DNA of 64,000 nucleotides from Treponema sp. (GTDB lineage: Bacteria; Spirochaetota; Spirochaetia; Treponematales; Treponemataceae). Positions 27,106 through 35,227 of the stretch are shown in pieces. The stretch spans positions 1 to 64,000 of the forward strand of contig JAILON010000007.1 in NCBI GenBank assembly GCA_024690865.1. Reading direction: 5' to 3'. Below the pieces are notes generated by a model. The model was not told the DNA's origin, made no database searches, and saw only the letters and a list, made by a program, of their open reading frames with translations. The translations under genes were made by a program, and so were the position numbers. Each line of letters begins with the position of its first letter. The first letter of the stretch is position 1.

Positions 27106-27132
27106 GCAGGAATTGACCCCTGCGGCTTTTTT
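27103..27132 (+). terminator. Terminator of the CAP gene
   Basis: GCCGCAGG (27103-27110) and CCTGCGGC (27119-27126) with an 8-base loop AATTGACC, followed by six T's. The loop carries the -35 box of the next gene. Confidence 0.9.
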
Positions 27133-27141
27133 GTATATAAT
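27113..27141 (+). promoter_or_regulatory. Promoter embedded in the terminator
   Basis: TTGACC at 27113-27118 in the terminator loop, 17-bp spacer made of the 3' stem arm and T-tract, then perfect TATAAT at 27136-27141. Drives the DUF2804 gene. Confidence 0.8.
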
Positions 27142-27170
27142 CCTTCCCCTAGCAGCAGTAGAGGTGGCGC

Positions 27171-28241
27171 GTGTACAACAGGAAGATACAGCCTTGTCCA
27201 GAGGGCTTTGTAAAGGCCGGCAAGCCGGTGTTCGGTACATTTTCGGGCGTTCCAGAACGGATTGACATACGGGGGGTTAGGAATCCCTATTCGGCATTCC
27301 ATTTCCTTCCGCCGGTTGTCACCAACTTCAGAATCAAGAGCCGGCTTTCATACTTCTTTTCTATCGGGAATTACGCCGGTTGCATCGAGTTCTTTGACGC
27401 AAAGGTCTTTAGCTTTGAGGAATTGAGCTTCTGGGAAAAGACCACGAAACGCCGTTTCGTCTACCGTGCTGTCATGGGGCCCCGAAGGCGCTTCATTCCC
27501 CATTCCCTCCATTCGGGATTCGTGATGAACAATGCGTCAAGACGCTATTCCCGCATCAGCTGGGACAAGAAACACCGCAAATTTTCGTTCATCTTCCACA
27601 TGGCCGGCTACAAAGGCACGCCGGCATCAAACGCCGCATTCATCTCACGGATGGAATCGGAGGACGTGGCTTCGCTTACCACCTGCAATCCTTCCCCGAC
27701 AAGCCGCCGTTGTTCGCTCCATTTCATGCAGACCATGCCGATCCATGGTGCGCTTTCCACCAGGGAGAAGGACGGAACGGCACGGTTCATGGAGGACAGC
27801 GAAGGGATCTGCTTCTTTGATATGGCCCGTCACTACATGAAGTTCCACAGCCAGGGGGAATACGTGACGGGGCTTGGACAGGTGGACGGCCGGGCCATTT
27901 CCGTCCGGTTGGAAATTTCATCGCAGGACGCGGTGGATCCGTATGCCCACAATTCCAATGTGCTTTTCATCGGCGGCCGGGCGACCCCGCTGCCTCCCGT
28001 GCGCATAACCCACAACCATGGATTGATGAAGGATTGGAATATACAGGATACCGAAGGAATGGTTGACCTCCGTTTCACCCCTGCTTCCGACAACCACAAT
28101 CTTATTTCGACCCTCATGCTGAAAACCGAGTACCATACGATTTTTGGTAACTTGGAGGGAACGCTCGTGACGGATGATGGGGAGAAGATAAGTTTCAAAA
28201 GTCTGGAAGGAATTGCCAAAAAATACAGAATCCGCCTGTAG
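27171..28241 (+). CDS. DUF2804 family protein
   Basis: 356 residues, soluble, beta-rich. The overall pattern (FGTFSGVPERIDIRGV near the start, paired MNNASRRYSR and FMEDSEGICFFD segments, HNHGLMKDW near residue 280, and a C-terminal GNLEGTLVTDDGEKI) fits DUF2804, a family with a possible lipocalin-like or hydrolase-like fold but no proven role. GTG start at 27171 with GAGGTGG upstream. Confidence 0.8.
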   Translation: MYNRKIQPCPEGFVKAGKPVFGTFSGVPERIDIRGVRNPYSAFHFLPPVVTNFRIKSRLSYFFSIGNYAGCIEFFDAKVFSFEELSFWEKTTKRRFVYRAVMGPRRRFIPHSLHSGFVMNNASRRYSRISWDKKHRKFSFIFHMAGYKGTPASNAAFISRMESEDVASLTTCNPSPTSRRCSLHFMQTMPIHGALSTREKDGTARFMEDSEGICFFDMARHYMKFHSQGEYVTGLGQVDGRAISVRLEISSQDAVDPYAHNSNVLFIGGRATPLPPVRITHNHGLMKDWNIQDTEGMVDLRFTPASDNHNLISTLMLKTEYHTIFGNLEGTLVTDDGEKISFKSLEGIAKKYRIRL

Positions 28242-28307
28242 TCCTTGCTTTCCAAGGGCCCGGCGGATATCTGATTGAAGGGATTGTCTTATTGATGGAA
28301 CTGAAGA

Positions 28308-28379
28308 AGGCGTCTAGCGGAATCGAACCGCTGCATAGAGGTTTTGCAGACCTTTCCCTTACCACTTGGGTAAGACGCC
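28308..28379 (-). tRNA. tRNA-Cys (GCA)
   Basis: Minus strand. Acceptor GGCGTCT/AGACGCC, D-arm ACCCAAGTGGTAAGG, anticodon loop CTGCAAA (GCA), T-arm GCGGTTCGATTCCGC. Short variable loop. CCA not encoded. Confidence 0.95.
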
Positions 28380-28391
28380 ATATATGTAGCT

Positions 28392-28420
28392 AACATAGCA
28401 AAAAAAGCATTTTATGTCAA
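28392..28420 (-). promoter_or_regulatory. tRNA-Cys promoter
   Basis: Minus strand TTGACA (28415-28420), 17-bp spacer, TATGTT (28392-28397). Confidence 0.8.
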
Positions 28421-28539
28421 GCCAGATGATGGACCTGCGGCCAGTTTTGTTGGTCTGTTTTGCCCGCCTGTTTTCGGTCGATTTTACCAGCCTGTTTATT
28501 TGACCTGCGGCCGATTTTCCCCGCGCTTTTCTGATGGCA

Positions 28540-28569
28540 TTGATTTCATCCGTACCTACGGACTATACT
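28540..28569 (+). promoter_or_regulatory. Promoter of the TrxR-like gene
   Basis: TTGATT at 28540-28545, 18-bp spacer, TATACT at 28564-28569. Upstream (28430-28520) degenerate repeats of the type GACCTGCGGCC(A/G)ATTTT occur. Confidence 0.65.
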
Positions 28570-28591
28570 GTCGTGTGGAGGTTTGTAGCGT

Positions 28592-29464
28592 ATGGGCGAC
28601 AGATACGACATAGTGATAGTCGGAGCGGGACCTGCGGGGATGGAGGCCGCGATAACGGCGACGGTTCGGGGAAAGAAAATCCTGCTCGTCGGCAACGGTG
28701 GAAGCAAAGGCGGCAGCACGAAAGTCCAGAAGGCACACCAGGTCCTCAACTACCTGGGGCTGCCGGAAATCTCTGGTGAAGAAATGCAGTCCCGCTTCAT
28801 GGTGCATCTTGAGCGGATGGGCATTCCCATAAGGCCGGGTAAGGTCGCCTCGGTCTACCCGATGGGTGACTATTTTTCCCTGCAGCTGGATTCGGACATA
28901 CTGGAATCCCGTGCCATAATCCTTGCATGCGGCATCAACTTTGGCACTCCGCTTCCCGGCGAGCTGGAATTCCTGGGCCGGGGGGTCAGCTACTGTGCGA
29001 CCTGTGATGCGGCCCTGTACAAGGGGAAAAGCGCGCTTGTCGTGGCCTGGTCCAAGGACGAGGAAAGCGAGGCCGCCTTCCTCGCTGAAAAGGTCGCCTC
29101 GGTCGTCTATATGCCCCAGTACAAGGGGGACGTTTCCTTTGCTGCGGAGAATATTGAGGTCGTCGCGGGCCGACCCCTTTCTATAGAAGGAAAGATGAAG
29201 GCGGAGCGGCTCGTCTGCGAGGGCGGAAGCTACAGTGCGGACGGAATTTTCCTCTTGCGTGAGGCGGTTGCGCCAGACAGGCTGCTGCCCGGCTTGGAGA
29301 TGGACGGCAGGCATGTCAAAGTTGACAGGCGCATGGCGACGAACATAGCGGGCTGTTTTGCCTGTGGGGACATTGCCGGCACGCCCTACCAGTACATCAA
29401 GGCTGCCGGGGAGGGCAACGTTGCCGCCCTGTCCGCCGTGGAATACCTGTCGCACGGGCAATAG
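28592..29464 (+). CDS. Thioredoxin reductase-like flavoprotein
   Basis: 290 residues. FAD site GAGPAGMEAA (residues 11-20), redox motif CATC in SYCATCDAALY (about 132) and C-terminal FAD motif GCFACGDIAG. The usual NADPH loop GGGxSA is replaced by VVAWSKDEESEAAF, so NADPH binding is doubtful; a ferredoxin- or other-donor enzyme is possible. No thioredoxin gene adjacent. Start at 28592 after GGAGG about 12 bases upstream. A paralogue or diverged TrxB are both possible. Confidence 0.85.
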   Translation: MGDRYDIVIVGAGPAGMEAAITATVRGKKILLVGNGGSKGGSTKVQKAHQVLNYLGLPEISGEEMQSRFMVHLERMGIPIRPGKVASVYPMGDYFSLQLDSDILESRAIILACGINFGTPLPGELEFLGRGVSYCATCDAALYKGKSALVVAWSKDEESEAAFLAEKVASVVYMPQYKGDVSFAAENIEVVAGRPLSIEGKMKAERLVCEGGSYSADGIFLLREAVAPDRLLPGLEMDGRHVKVDRRMATNIAGCFACGDIAGTPYQYIKAAGEGNVAALSAVEYLSHGQ

Positions 29465-29511
29465 GCGGCAAGCCTCCGGGCAGGAGAGTGTACTGAGCCG
29501 GACAAAATAAA

Positions 29512-29539
29512 GGCCGGAACATCTTGCGAAGCTCCGGCC
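29512..29539. terminator. Hairpin between convergent genes
   Basis: GGCCGGA (29512-29518) and TCCGGCC (29533-29539). On the minus strand it is followed by TTTATTTTG, so it most likely ends the M48 transcript; it may also stop the plus-strand TrxR-like gene. Confidence 0.6.
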
Positions 29540-29556
29540 CCTGTTGGAATTGGTAC

Positions 29557-29609
29557 GGCAGTTTCAAGAAGCCCTTGCGACTGTGTCGCAACGGACTTTT
29601 GAAACTGGC
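29557..29609. repeat. Dispersed palindromic repeat copy
   Basis: GGCAGTTTCAAGAAGCCC ... TGTCGCAACGG ... ACTTTTGAAACTGGC; the best-preserved copy, ends complementary over about 10 bp. Confidence 0.85.
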
Positions 29610-29632
29610 TCTGTTGAACCGAATCCGCCAGC

Positions 29633-30487
29633 CTATTTCTTCTTCTTCTGGGTTTCCTGATAGAGGGGATAGACGGTCTCTGCCACGCTGGTCAAGTTCT
29701 TGATGCGGTTGCTGTTGGACGGGTGGGTGGAAAGAATCTGCGGAACGGAGCTGCCGCCCAGCTTGTTCATCTTTTCCCATACGTTTATCGCCTCGTGGGG
29801 GTCGTAGCCCGCGCGGGCCATCAGTTCCGTGCCCATGTTGTCTGCTTCGGTTTCGCATTCGCGGCTGAACGGCAACGTAAGTCCCAGCTGTCCGCCGTAC
29901 ACCAGGGCAGTCTGTCCCAGCTCTCCCAGTCCCGCTGCCTGCGAGACGACGGAAATGCCCGCGTTCTGCAGGGCCTGCTTGCTCGCCTGTTCGCGGCTGT
30001 GCTCCTTGAGGGCATGGGCTATTTCATGTCCCATCACGGCGGCCAGTTCCCCATCGGTCAGTTGGAGGCTGTCGATAATTCCCGTATAGACGACAATCTT
30101 CCCGCCAGGCATGCACCAGGCGTTCACGGTGTCTTCCTTTATGACGTTCATCTGCCAGTCCCACTTGAGGGCATCCTCGCGGAAGACGCCTGTCTGGGCA
30201 ATCAACTTGCGGGCAATGGTCTGGACGCGGTTGTAGACGGCTTTGTCCGTGTTCAATGTTCCAGCATCTCCCGCTTCCTTCAGAACCTGGGCGTACTGCT
30301 CGTTTGCGGCCTGATCCATCTCTTCTGCCGAAACGAGCATGAACTGCTCGCGGTCGGCTCCGACGGCTCCACCGGACGTAGTGCTCGACTTGCCAAAGAG
30401 CTTGCTGAAAAAGCCTTTGGCAGACACAGGGGCGGCAAGTGCCACCACCAGAAGTAAAACGTAAGTATATTTATGTAGTCTCTTCAT
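29633..30487 (-). CDS. M48 family metalloprotease (copy 1)
   Basis: 284 residues. Signal peptide to about residue 23 (no lipobox Cys), then M48 domain with zinc site HEIAH (154-158) and third ligand in CETEAD (Glu212, Asp216). The layout (NVIKEDTVNAWCMPGGKIVVYTGI before HEIAH) matches the LoiP/YcaL group of periplasmic proteases that clear misfolded envelope proteins. Ends in a KKKK tail. About 57 bp downstream of its paralogue and likely co-transcribed. Confidence 0.94.
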   Translation of the reverse strand: MKRLHKYTYVLLLVVALAAPVSAKGFFSKLFGKSSTTSGGAVGADREQFMLVSAEEMDQAANEQYAQVLKEAGDAGTLNTDKAVYNRVQTIARKLIAQTGVFREDALKWDWQMNVIKEDTVNAWCMPGGKIVVYTGIIDSLQLTDGELAAVMGHEIAHALKEHSREQASKQALQNAGISVVSQAAGLGELGQTALVYGGQLGLTLPFSRECETEADNMGTELMARAGYDPHEAINVWEKMNKLGGSSVPQILSTHPSNSNRIKNLTSVAETVYPLYQETQKKKK

Positions 30488-30544
30488 ACCGTAATAATAA
30501 CAAAAACTCCGGGGAAAAGTAACTTGCCTCTGGAAAAGCCGTTC

Positions 30545-31351
30545 CTAGCGCCTTGCCGCTTGATAGAGGGGGTAGACCGTCGCGGAGACCTCGGTCAGAT
30601 TCTTGATGCGGCTGTCGTTTGACGGGTGGGTGGAAAGAATCTGCGGGACGGAACTGCCTCCCAGCTTGTTCATCTTTACCCAGACGTTGACGGCCTCGTG
30701 GGGGTCGTAGCCCGCCCGCGCCATCAGCTCGGTGCCCATGTTGTCCGCCTCGGTCTCGCACTTGCGGCTGAAGGGCAGTGTCAGCCCGTACTGCACCCCA
30801 AGGGCTAGCGCGAGGGAACCAAGGTCTCCCAAGCCCGCAATCTCGGAAATCAGGGATACTCCGACATCCGCGAGCACCTGCTTGCTGGACTGCTCTCGGC
30901 TGTGTTCCTTGAGCGCATGGGAAATCTCATGCCCCATAATTGCGGCAAGCTCCCCATCGGTCAGCTTGAGCGAATCTATTATTCCCGTGTAGACGACGAT
31001 TTTACCGCCGGGCATGCACCAGGCGTTCACAGTGTCTTCCTGTATGACGTTTACCTGCCAGTTCCAGTTGACGGCATCCTTGCGGAAGGTCGAGCACTGG
31101 GCTATGAGGTCCCGTGCTATCCTTCTGACCCTTTCTGTAGTTGCATGGTTTGGGTTCAAGGTTCCGTTTTTCCTCGCCTCTGCGAGGACTTCTGCATACT
31201 GGGAGTCCGCCTGCTGGTTCATCGCGGCTTCGCTGACCAGCATCATCTGAGACCGGTCGGCCCCTACGCTGCCTCCTGCCGTTGTGCTTGTGCAGGCTGA
31301 AAATGCGAACGTAGCCAAAACAAATGCAAAGACCTTGAAAAAGCTTTTCAT
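30545..31351 (-). CDS. M48 family metalloprotease lipoprotein (copy 2)
   Basis: 268 residues, clear tandem paralogue of the 29633-30487 gene with nearly identical core. Here the signal ends AFSAC, with lipidated Cys20, so this copy is membrane-anchored while the other looks soluble. Zinc site HEISH (141-145) and CETEAD downstream are intact. Start at 31351 behind AGGAGG. Confidence 0.94.
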   Translation of the reverse strand: MKSFFKVFAFVLATFAFSACTSTTAGGSVGADRSQMMLVSEAAMNQQADSQYAEVLAEARKNGTLNPNHATTERVRRIARDLIAQCSTFRKDAVNWNWQVNVIQEDTVNAWCMPGGKIVVYTGIIDSLKLTDGELAAIMGHEISHALKEHSREQSSKQVLADVGVSLISEIAGLGDLGSLALALGVQYGLTLPFSRKCETEADNMGTELMARAGYDPHEAVNVWVKMNKLGGSSVPQILSTHPSNDSRIKNLTEVSATVYPLYQAARR

Positions 31352-31392
31352 GGTGAAACCTCCTTTGTCTTTTCCTTCTTCAGGAACAATTC

Positions 31393-31421
31393 ATTATAGT
31401 GGAGATTACAGGCGGCTTCAA
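31393..31421 (-). promoter_or_regulatory. Promoter of the M48 pair
   Basis: Minus strand TTGAAG (31416-31421), 17-bp spacer, perfect TATAAT (31393-31398). Confidence 0.7.
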
Positions 31422-31480
31422 GTAGTCGCCACGCCGTCCCACTGCTTGCCAAAAGGCCCTCCATACGTTACATTCAGACC

Positions 31481-31972
31481 ATGGTTGTATTGGACATAGT
31501 GCTTATACTGGCGGCAGCTCTCCTTTTCCTTGTGGGCATCATCGGTTGTGTCGTCCCGGGCCTGCCGGGCGTCCCCCTCTGCTGGGGCGGCCTCCTTGTG
31601 GGGCACTTCATCCACTGCAAGGAGCCGGTGACCTTCACCGTCCTGATAATTGCGGCCATCGTCTGCGTCATCGTGACGATTGTGGACTTCGTCGTTCCAT
31701 CCTACTTCACCAAGAAATCCGGGGGCAGCAAGGCGGGGAGCACGGGCAGCATGCTCGGTGTGCTCGCGGGAGTTCTGACCGGGCAGATGCTGCTGATTTT
31801 CATCGGCCCCTTCATCGGTGCGCTCATCGGAGAAATCATTCATGACGCCAGCAACATGAGGAAGGCGTTCCGGTCCGCCTGCTATTCCTTCCTGGGCTTC
31901 ATCACGGGAACCGGCCTTAAGCTTGTCACGGCAGGCTGCCTGCTCGTGCTGTTCATCAGGTCATTGATATGA
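31481..31972 (+). CDS. DUF456 membrane protein
   Basis: 163 residues, three to four hydrophobic segments and the DUF456 signature GCVVPGLPGVPLCWGG (residues 22-37), with GPFIGALIGEIIH further on. Small inner-membrane protein of unknown function. No strong ribosome site before the 31481 start. Confidence 0.85.
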   Translation: MVVLDIVLILAAALLFLVGIIGCVVPGLPGVPLCWGGLLVGHFIHCKEPVTFTVLIIAAIVCVIVTIVDFVVPSYFTKKSGGSKAGSTGSMLGVLAGVLTGQMLLIFIGPFIGALIGEIIHDASNMRKAFRSACYSFLGFITGTGLKLVTAGCLLVLFIRSLI

Positions 31973-32003
31973 CGGGCGGGAGCAATGCGTATGACAAAAC
32001 CTA

Positions 32004-32032
32004 TTGACCTAATAGGAATATTGGGCTATACT
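32004..32032 (+). promoter_or_regulatory. Promoter of the ECF-PBP operon
   Basis: TTGACC at 32004-32009, 17-bp spacer, TATACT at 32027-32032, 42 bp before the S-component start. Confidence 0.75.
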
Positions 32033-32073
32033 TCCGGCATCTTACAAACGATATACAAAGGAAAGGAATTGTT

Positions 32074-32634
32074 ATGGCTAACAAAAACAGCAAATCGGTC
32101 ATCCGTCAGGTCGTCGCGATAGGAATCGGGGCGGCGATATTCGTCGCCTTGACGACGGTTCAGATTCCGGTGGGCTTCGTCCCCAACACCGCCCTGCAGG
32201 TACGCGCCGCCGTCCTTGCATTCTTCGCGGCGGTCTTCGGCCCGGTCGCCGGCTTCGCGATCGGTCTCATCGGTCATGCGCTGGGTGACGCGCTTTTCTA
32301 CGGAAGCGTCTGGTGGTCATGGGTATTCCCGGATGCGGTGTTCGGCCTTCTGGTCGGCCTGTTCGCGAAAAAGTATGCCATCGAGAACGGCGGCTTTGGC
32401 GGCAAGCAGATAGCCCTCTTCAACGCCGTGCAGGTCATCGGCAACGCCCTTGCGTGGATTGCCTGTGCCCCGGTGCTGGACATCCTCATCTACAAAGAGC
32501 CTGCCAACAAGGTGTTCGCGCAGGGTGTCACCGCTGCCGTCACAAACCTGATTATCGTCGTCATCCTCGGTACCCTGCTTGCGTTCGGCTACTCCAAGGT
32601 CAAGACCAAGTCCGGTTCGCTGAAGGAAGAGTAA
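32074..32634 (+). CDS. ECF transporter S component (UPF0397 type)
   Basis: 186 residues, about five to six transmembrane segments. The pattern VVAIGIGAAIFVALT ... IPVGFVPNTALQVRAAVLAFFAAVFGPVAGFAIGLIGHALGDA ... WWSWVFPDAVFGLLVG fits UPF0397 substrate-binding components. It would capture a vitamin or related small molecule and dock to the EcfAT module encoded next. The substrate is not determined by sequence; no riboswitch is visible upstream. Confidence 0.9.
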   Translation: MANKNSKSVIRQVVAIGIGAAIFVALTTVQIPVGFVPNTALQVRAAVLAFFAAVFGPVAGFAIGLIGHALGDALFYGSVWWSWVFPDAVFGLLVGLFAKKYAIENGGFGGKQIALFNAVQVIGNALAWIACAPVLDILIYKEPANKVFAQGVTAAVTNLIIVVILGTLLAFGYSKVKTKSGSLKEE

Positions 32635-32640
32635 CGCACC

Positions 32641-34389
32641 ATGTCGTCGGTCCCGATTATCGAATTCAAGGATTTCACCTATACCTACAGGACGCAGGCG
32701 GGGCCGACGCTCAAGAACATCAGCTTTTCAATACGGAAGGGCGAGAAGGTCCTCATCGTCGGGGCATCCGGCTCTGGCAAGTCAACGATTGCCAAGTGCA
32801 TAAACGCCCTCATTCCCTCCACTTTTCCGGGAAAAATCGAAGGCTCTCTGACCGTGAACGGTTTGAATCCGGCGGCGGAGGGCATCTTCAATATGTCCAA
32901 GCAGGTCGGTACCGTCCTGCAGGATACGGATGGGCAGTTCATCGGGCTGACCGTCGCGGAGGACATAGCCTTCGCGCTGGAGAACGACCAGATACCCCAG
33001 GAGGAGATGCGGCGCAAGGTCATGGAGGCCGCCCGCACGGTCAGCGTGGAGCAGCTGCTCGGTTCCGTCCCCGGTGCCCTGAGCGGGGGGCAGAAGCAGC
33101 GCGTCTCGCTTGCGGGAATCCTTGTCGATGACGTGGAGATTTTCCTGTTCGACGAGCCTCTCGCCAACCTGGATCCCGCCGCCGGGAAGAAAATCATCGA
33201 GCTCATAGACCAGCTGAACCGCGACAAGGGCAAGACCGTCATCATCATCGAGCACCGGCTGGAGGACGTGCTGTACAGGCACGTGGACCGCATTATCCTC
33301 GTGGAGAAGGGGGAGATTGCGGCGGACATGACGGTGAACCAGCTGCTGTGCTCAGACCTGTTGCCCCAGAAGGGGATCCGTGAACCGCTCTACATCTCCG
33401 CGCTCAAATACGCAGGCTGTACGCTCAGAGCGGAGGACTGCCCAGAGGACATCGCGACGATGAACATGGCCCCCTACAAGTCCGCCCTGCAATCCTGGTT
33501 CCAGAAAATAGAACCGCAGGCTGAGCGGGCGGAAACCCCGCCCGCGCTGGAAGTGAGGGGCCTCTGCTTCCGCTACGACAAGACCTTGCCCTGGGCCGTG
33601 GAGGACGTGGGCTTCAAGATCCAGAAGGGCGAGATGGTCAGCATCGTCGGGACGAACGGGGCGGGAAAGTCCACCACTGCGTCGCTCATCTGCGGGTTCA
33701 ACCAGCAGGAGAGCGGTGAGATTTTCTTGGACGGCGAGGAAATCTCGTCATGGTCAATCAAGCAGCGCGGCGAGAAAATAGGCTTTGTCCTGCAGAACCA
33801 GAACCAGATGATTTCCAAGACGATTATCTGGAACGAGGTCGCGCTTGGTCTTGCCGTCAGGAAAGTCCCCAAGGACGAGATAGAGGAGCGGGTGACCCGT
33901 GCCCTCAAAATCTGCGGCATATACCCCTACCGTAACTGGCCTGTCAGCGCGGTGAGTTTCGGTCAGAAAAAGCGGGTGACGATAGCCTCCATCCTCGTGA
34001 TGAACCCGGAGCTGCTCATACTGGACGAACCGACGGCGGGGCAGGACTGGGCGCACTACACGGAGATAATGGAATTCCTCCGCACGCTCAACAAGGAGCT
34101 GGGCATCACGATACTGATGATTACCCACGACATGCACCTGATGCTGGAATACACCGACCGGGCAATCGTCATTTCCGGCGGGCAGGTGATTGCGGACGGC
34201 AAAAGCTCGGCGATTCTCACCGATGAGAAGATAACGGAGGCCGCGAGCCTGAAACGGACCAGCCTCTATGACCTTGCGGTGAAGTGCGGAATAGAAAGCC
34301 CCAGGCAGCTGGCCGACCGCTTTATCCACTACGAGCGCAAGATGCGGGAAGCAGCCGGGGCGCAAGATACGGGGAAAGTAAATGGCTAA
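32641..34389 (+). CDS. ECF transporter ATPase, two fused ABC domains
   Basis: 582 residues, a fusion of two EcfA-type ATPases. Domain 1: Walker A GASGSGKST, signature LSGGQKQR, Walker B IFLFDEP. Domain 2 (from about residue 300): Walker A GTNGAGKST, a less standard signature VSFGQKKR and Walker B LLILDEP. Powers the transporter from the cytoplasmic side. Begins 6 bp after the S component and overlaps ecfT by 8 bp. Confidence 0.95.
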   Translation: MSSVPIIEFKDFTYTYRTQAGPTLKNISFSIRKGEKVLIVGASGSGKSTIAKCINALIPSTFPGKIEGSLTVNGLNPAAEGIFNMSKQVGTVLQDTDGQFIGLTVAEDIAFALENDQIPQEEMRRKVMEAARTVSVEQLLGSVPGALSGGQKQRVSLAGILVDDVEIFLFDEPLANLDPAAGKKIIELIDQLNRDKGKTVIIIEHRLEDVLYRHVDRIILVEKGEIAADMTVNQLLCSDLLPQKGIREPLYISALKYAGCTLRAEDCPEDIATMNMAPYKSALQSWFQKIEPQAERAETPPALEVRGLCFRYDKTLPWAVEDVGFKIQKGEMVSIVGTNGAGKSTTASLICGFNQQESGEIFLDGEEISSWSIKQRGEKIGFVLQNQNQMISKTIIWNEVALGLAVRKVPKDEIEERVTRALKICGIYPYRNWPVSAVSFGQKKRVTIASILVMNPELLILDEPTAGQDWAHYTEIMEFLRTLNKELGITILMITHDMHLMLEYTDRAIVISGGQVIADGKSSAILTDEKITEAASLKRTSLYDLAVKCGIESPRQLADRFIHYERKMREAAGAQDTGKVNG

Positions 34390-35227
34390 GATAATCTCCT
34401 ACAAGGAAAAGGACTGTCTTGTCCACAGGCTGAGCGGGTTGACCAAGCTCCTCTTTTTCATCATTTGGACGCTCACCTGTATGCTGACCTACGACACGCG
34501 GGTGCTTGCCGTGATGGTCGTGGCAAGCTTCGTCGTGTTCAAGCTGTCCCAGACGGAATGGTCCGAGGTGCGGTCCGTCTTTTTCCTTATCCTGCTCTTC
34601 CTTTCGGTGAACGTCATCGCGGTCTTCCTCTTTTCTCCCTACGAGGGTTGCAAGATTTACGGGTCCCGGACTGACCTGCTCAGGATTACCGACCGCTATA
34701 GCTTCACCGCCGAGCAGATTTTCTATGAGCTGAACCTGATTCTCAAATACTTCTCCATAGTACCGTCCGTGTTCATGTTCCTGACTTCGACGAACCCCAG
34801 CGAGTTCGCTGCCAGCTTGAACAGGATAGGGCTTCCCTACACGGCCAGCTACTCGCTCGCCATCGCCCTCCGCTACGTTCCCGACGTGCAGACGGACTTC
34901 AGCAGGATAAAGAACGCGCAGGAGGCGAGGGGCATAGAGATGTCGTCCAAGGCGGGCTTTTTCTCGCGCATAAAGAACATGGGGGCAATCCTGTTCCCCC
35001 TCGTGTTCACGAGCATGGAGAAAATCGATTCGGTGACGAACGCGATGGAGTTGCGCGGATTCGGCAAGCACAAGGGCAGGACCTGGTATTCTGCCAAGAA
35101 GCTTGGGACGGCGGACAAGATTGTGATTGCTTTGACCCTCCTGTTCGCAGCCGCCGCGCTTGCGGTGACTTATTACGACGGCAACCGCTTTTGGAATCCC
35201 TTTGTGACGGGCGGGAGCAATGCATAA
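34382..35227 (+). CDS. ECF transporter transmembrane component EcfT
   Basis: 281 residues. N-terminal membrane segments, then the coupling helices with the two EcfT arginine motifs, EARGIEM and ELRGFG, that contact the ATPases, and a final hydrophobic segment near the C-terminus. Overlaps the ATPase gene and the next gene by 8 bp each, indicating tight translational coupling. Confidence 0.93.
   Translation: MAKIISYKEKDCLVHRLSGLTKLLFFIIWTLTCMLTYDTRVLAVMVVASFVVFKLSQTEWSEVRSVFFLILLFLSVNVIAVFLFSPYEGCKIYGSRTDLLRITDRYSFTAEQIFYELNLILKYFSIVPSVFMFLTSTNPSEFAASLNRIGLPYTASYSLAIALRYVPDVQTDFSRIKNAQEARGIEMSSKAGFFSRIKNMGAILFPLVFTSMEKIDSVTNAMELRGFGKHKGRTWYSAKKLGTADKIVIALTLLFAAAALAVTYYDGNRFWNPFVTGGSNA

Noticed and set aside
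31973-32073. Vitamin riboswitch before the ECF operon
   Set aside because: Only about 40 nt between the likely transcription start and the start codon; no room for a known aptamer.
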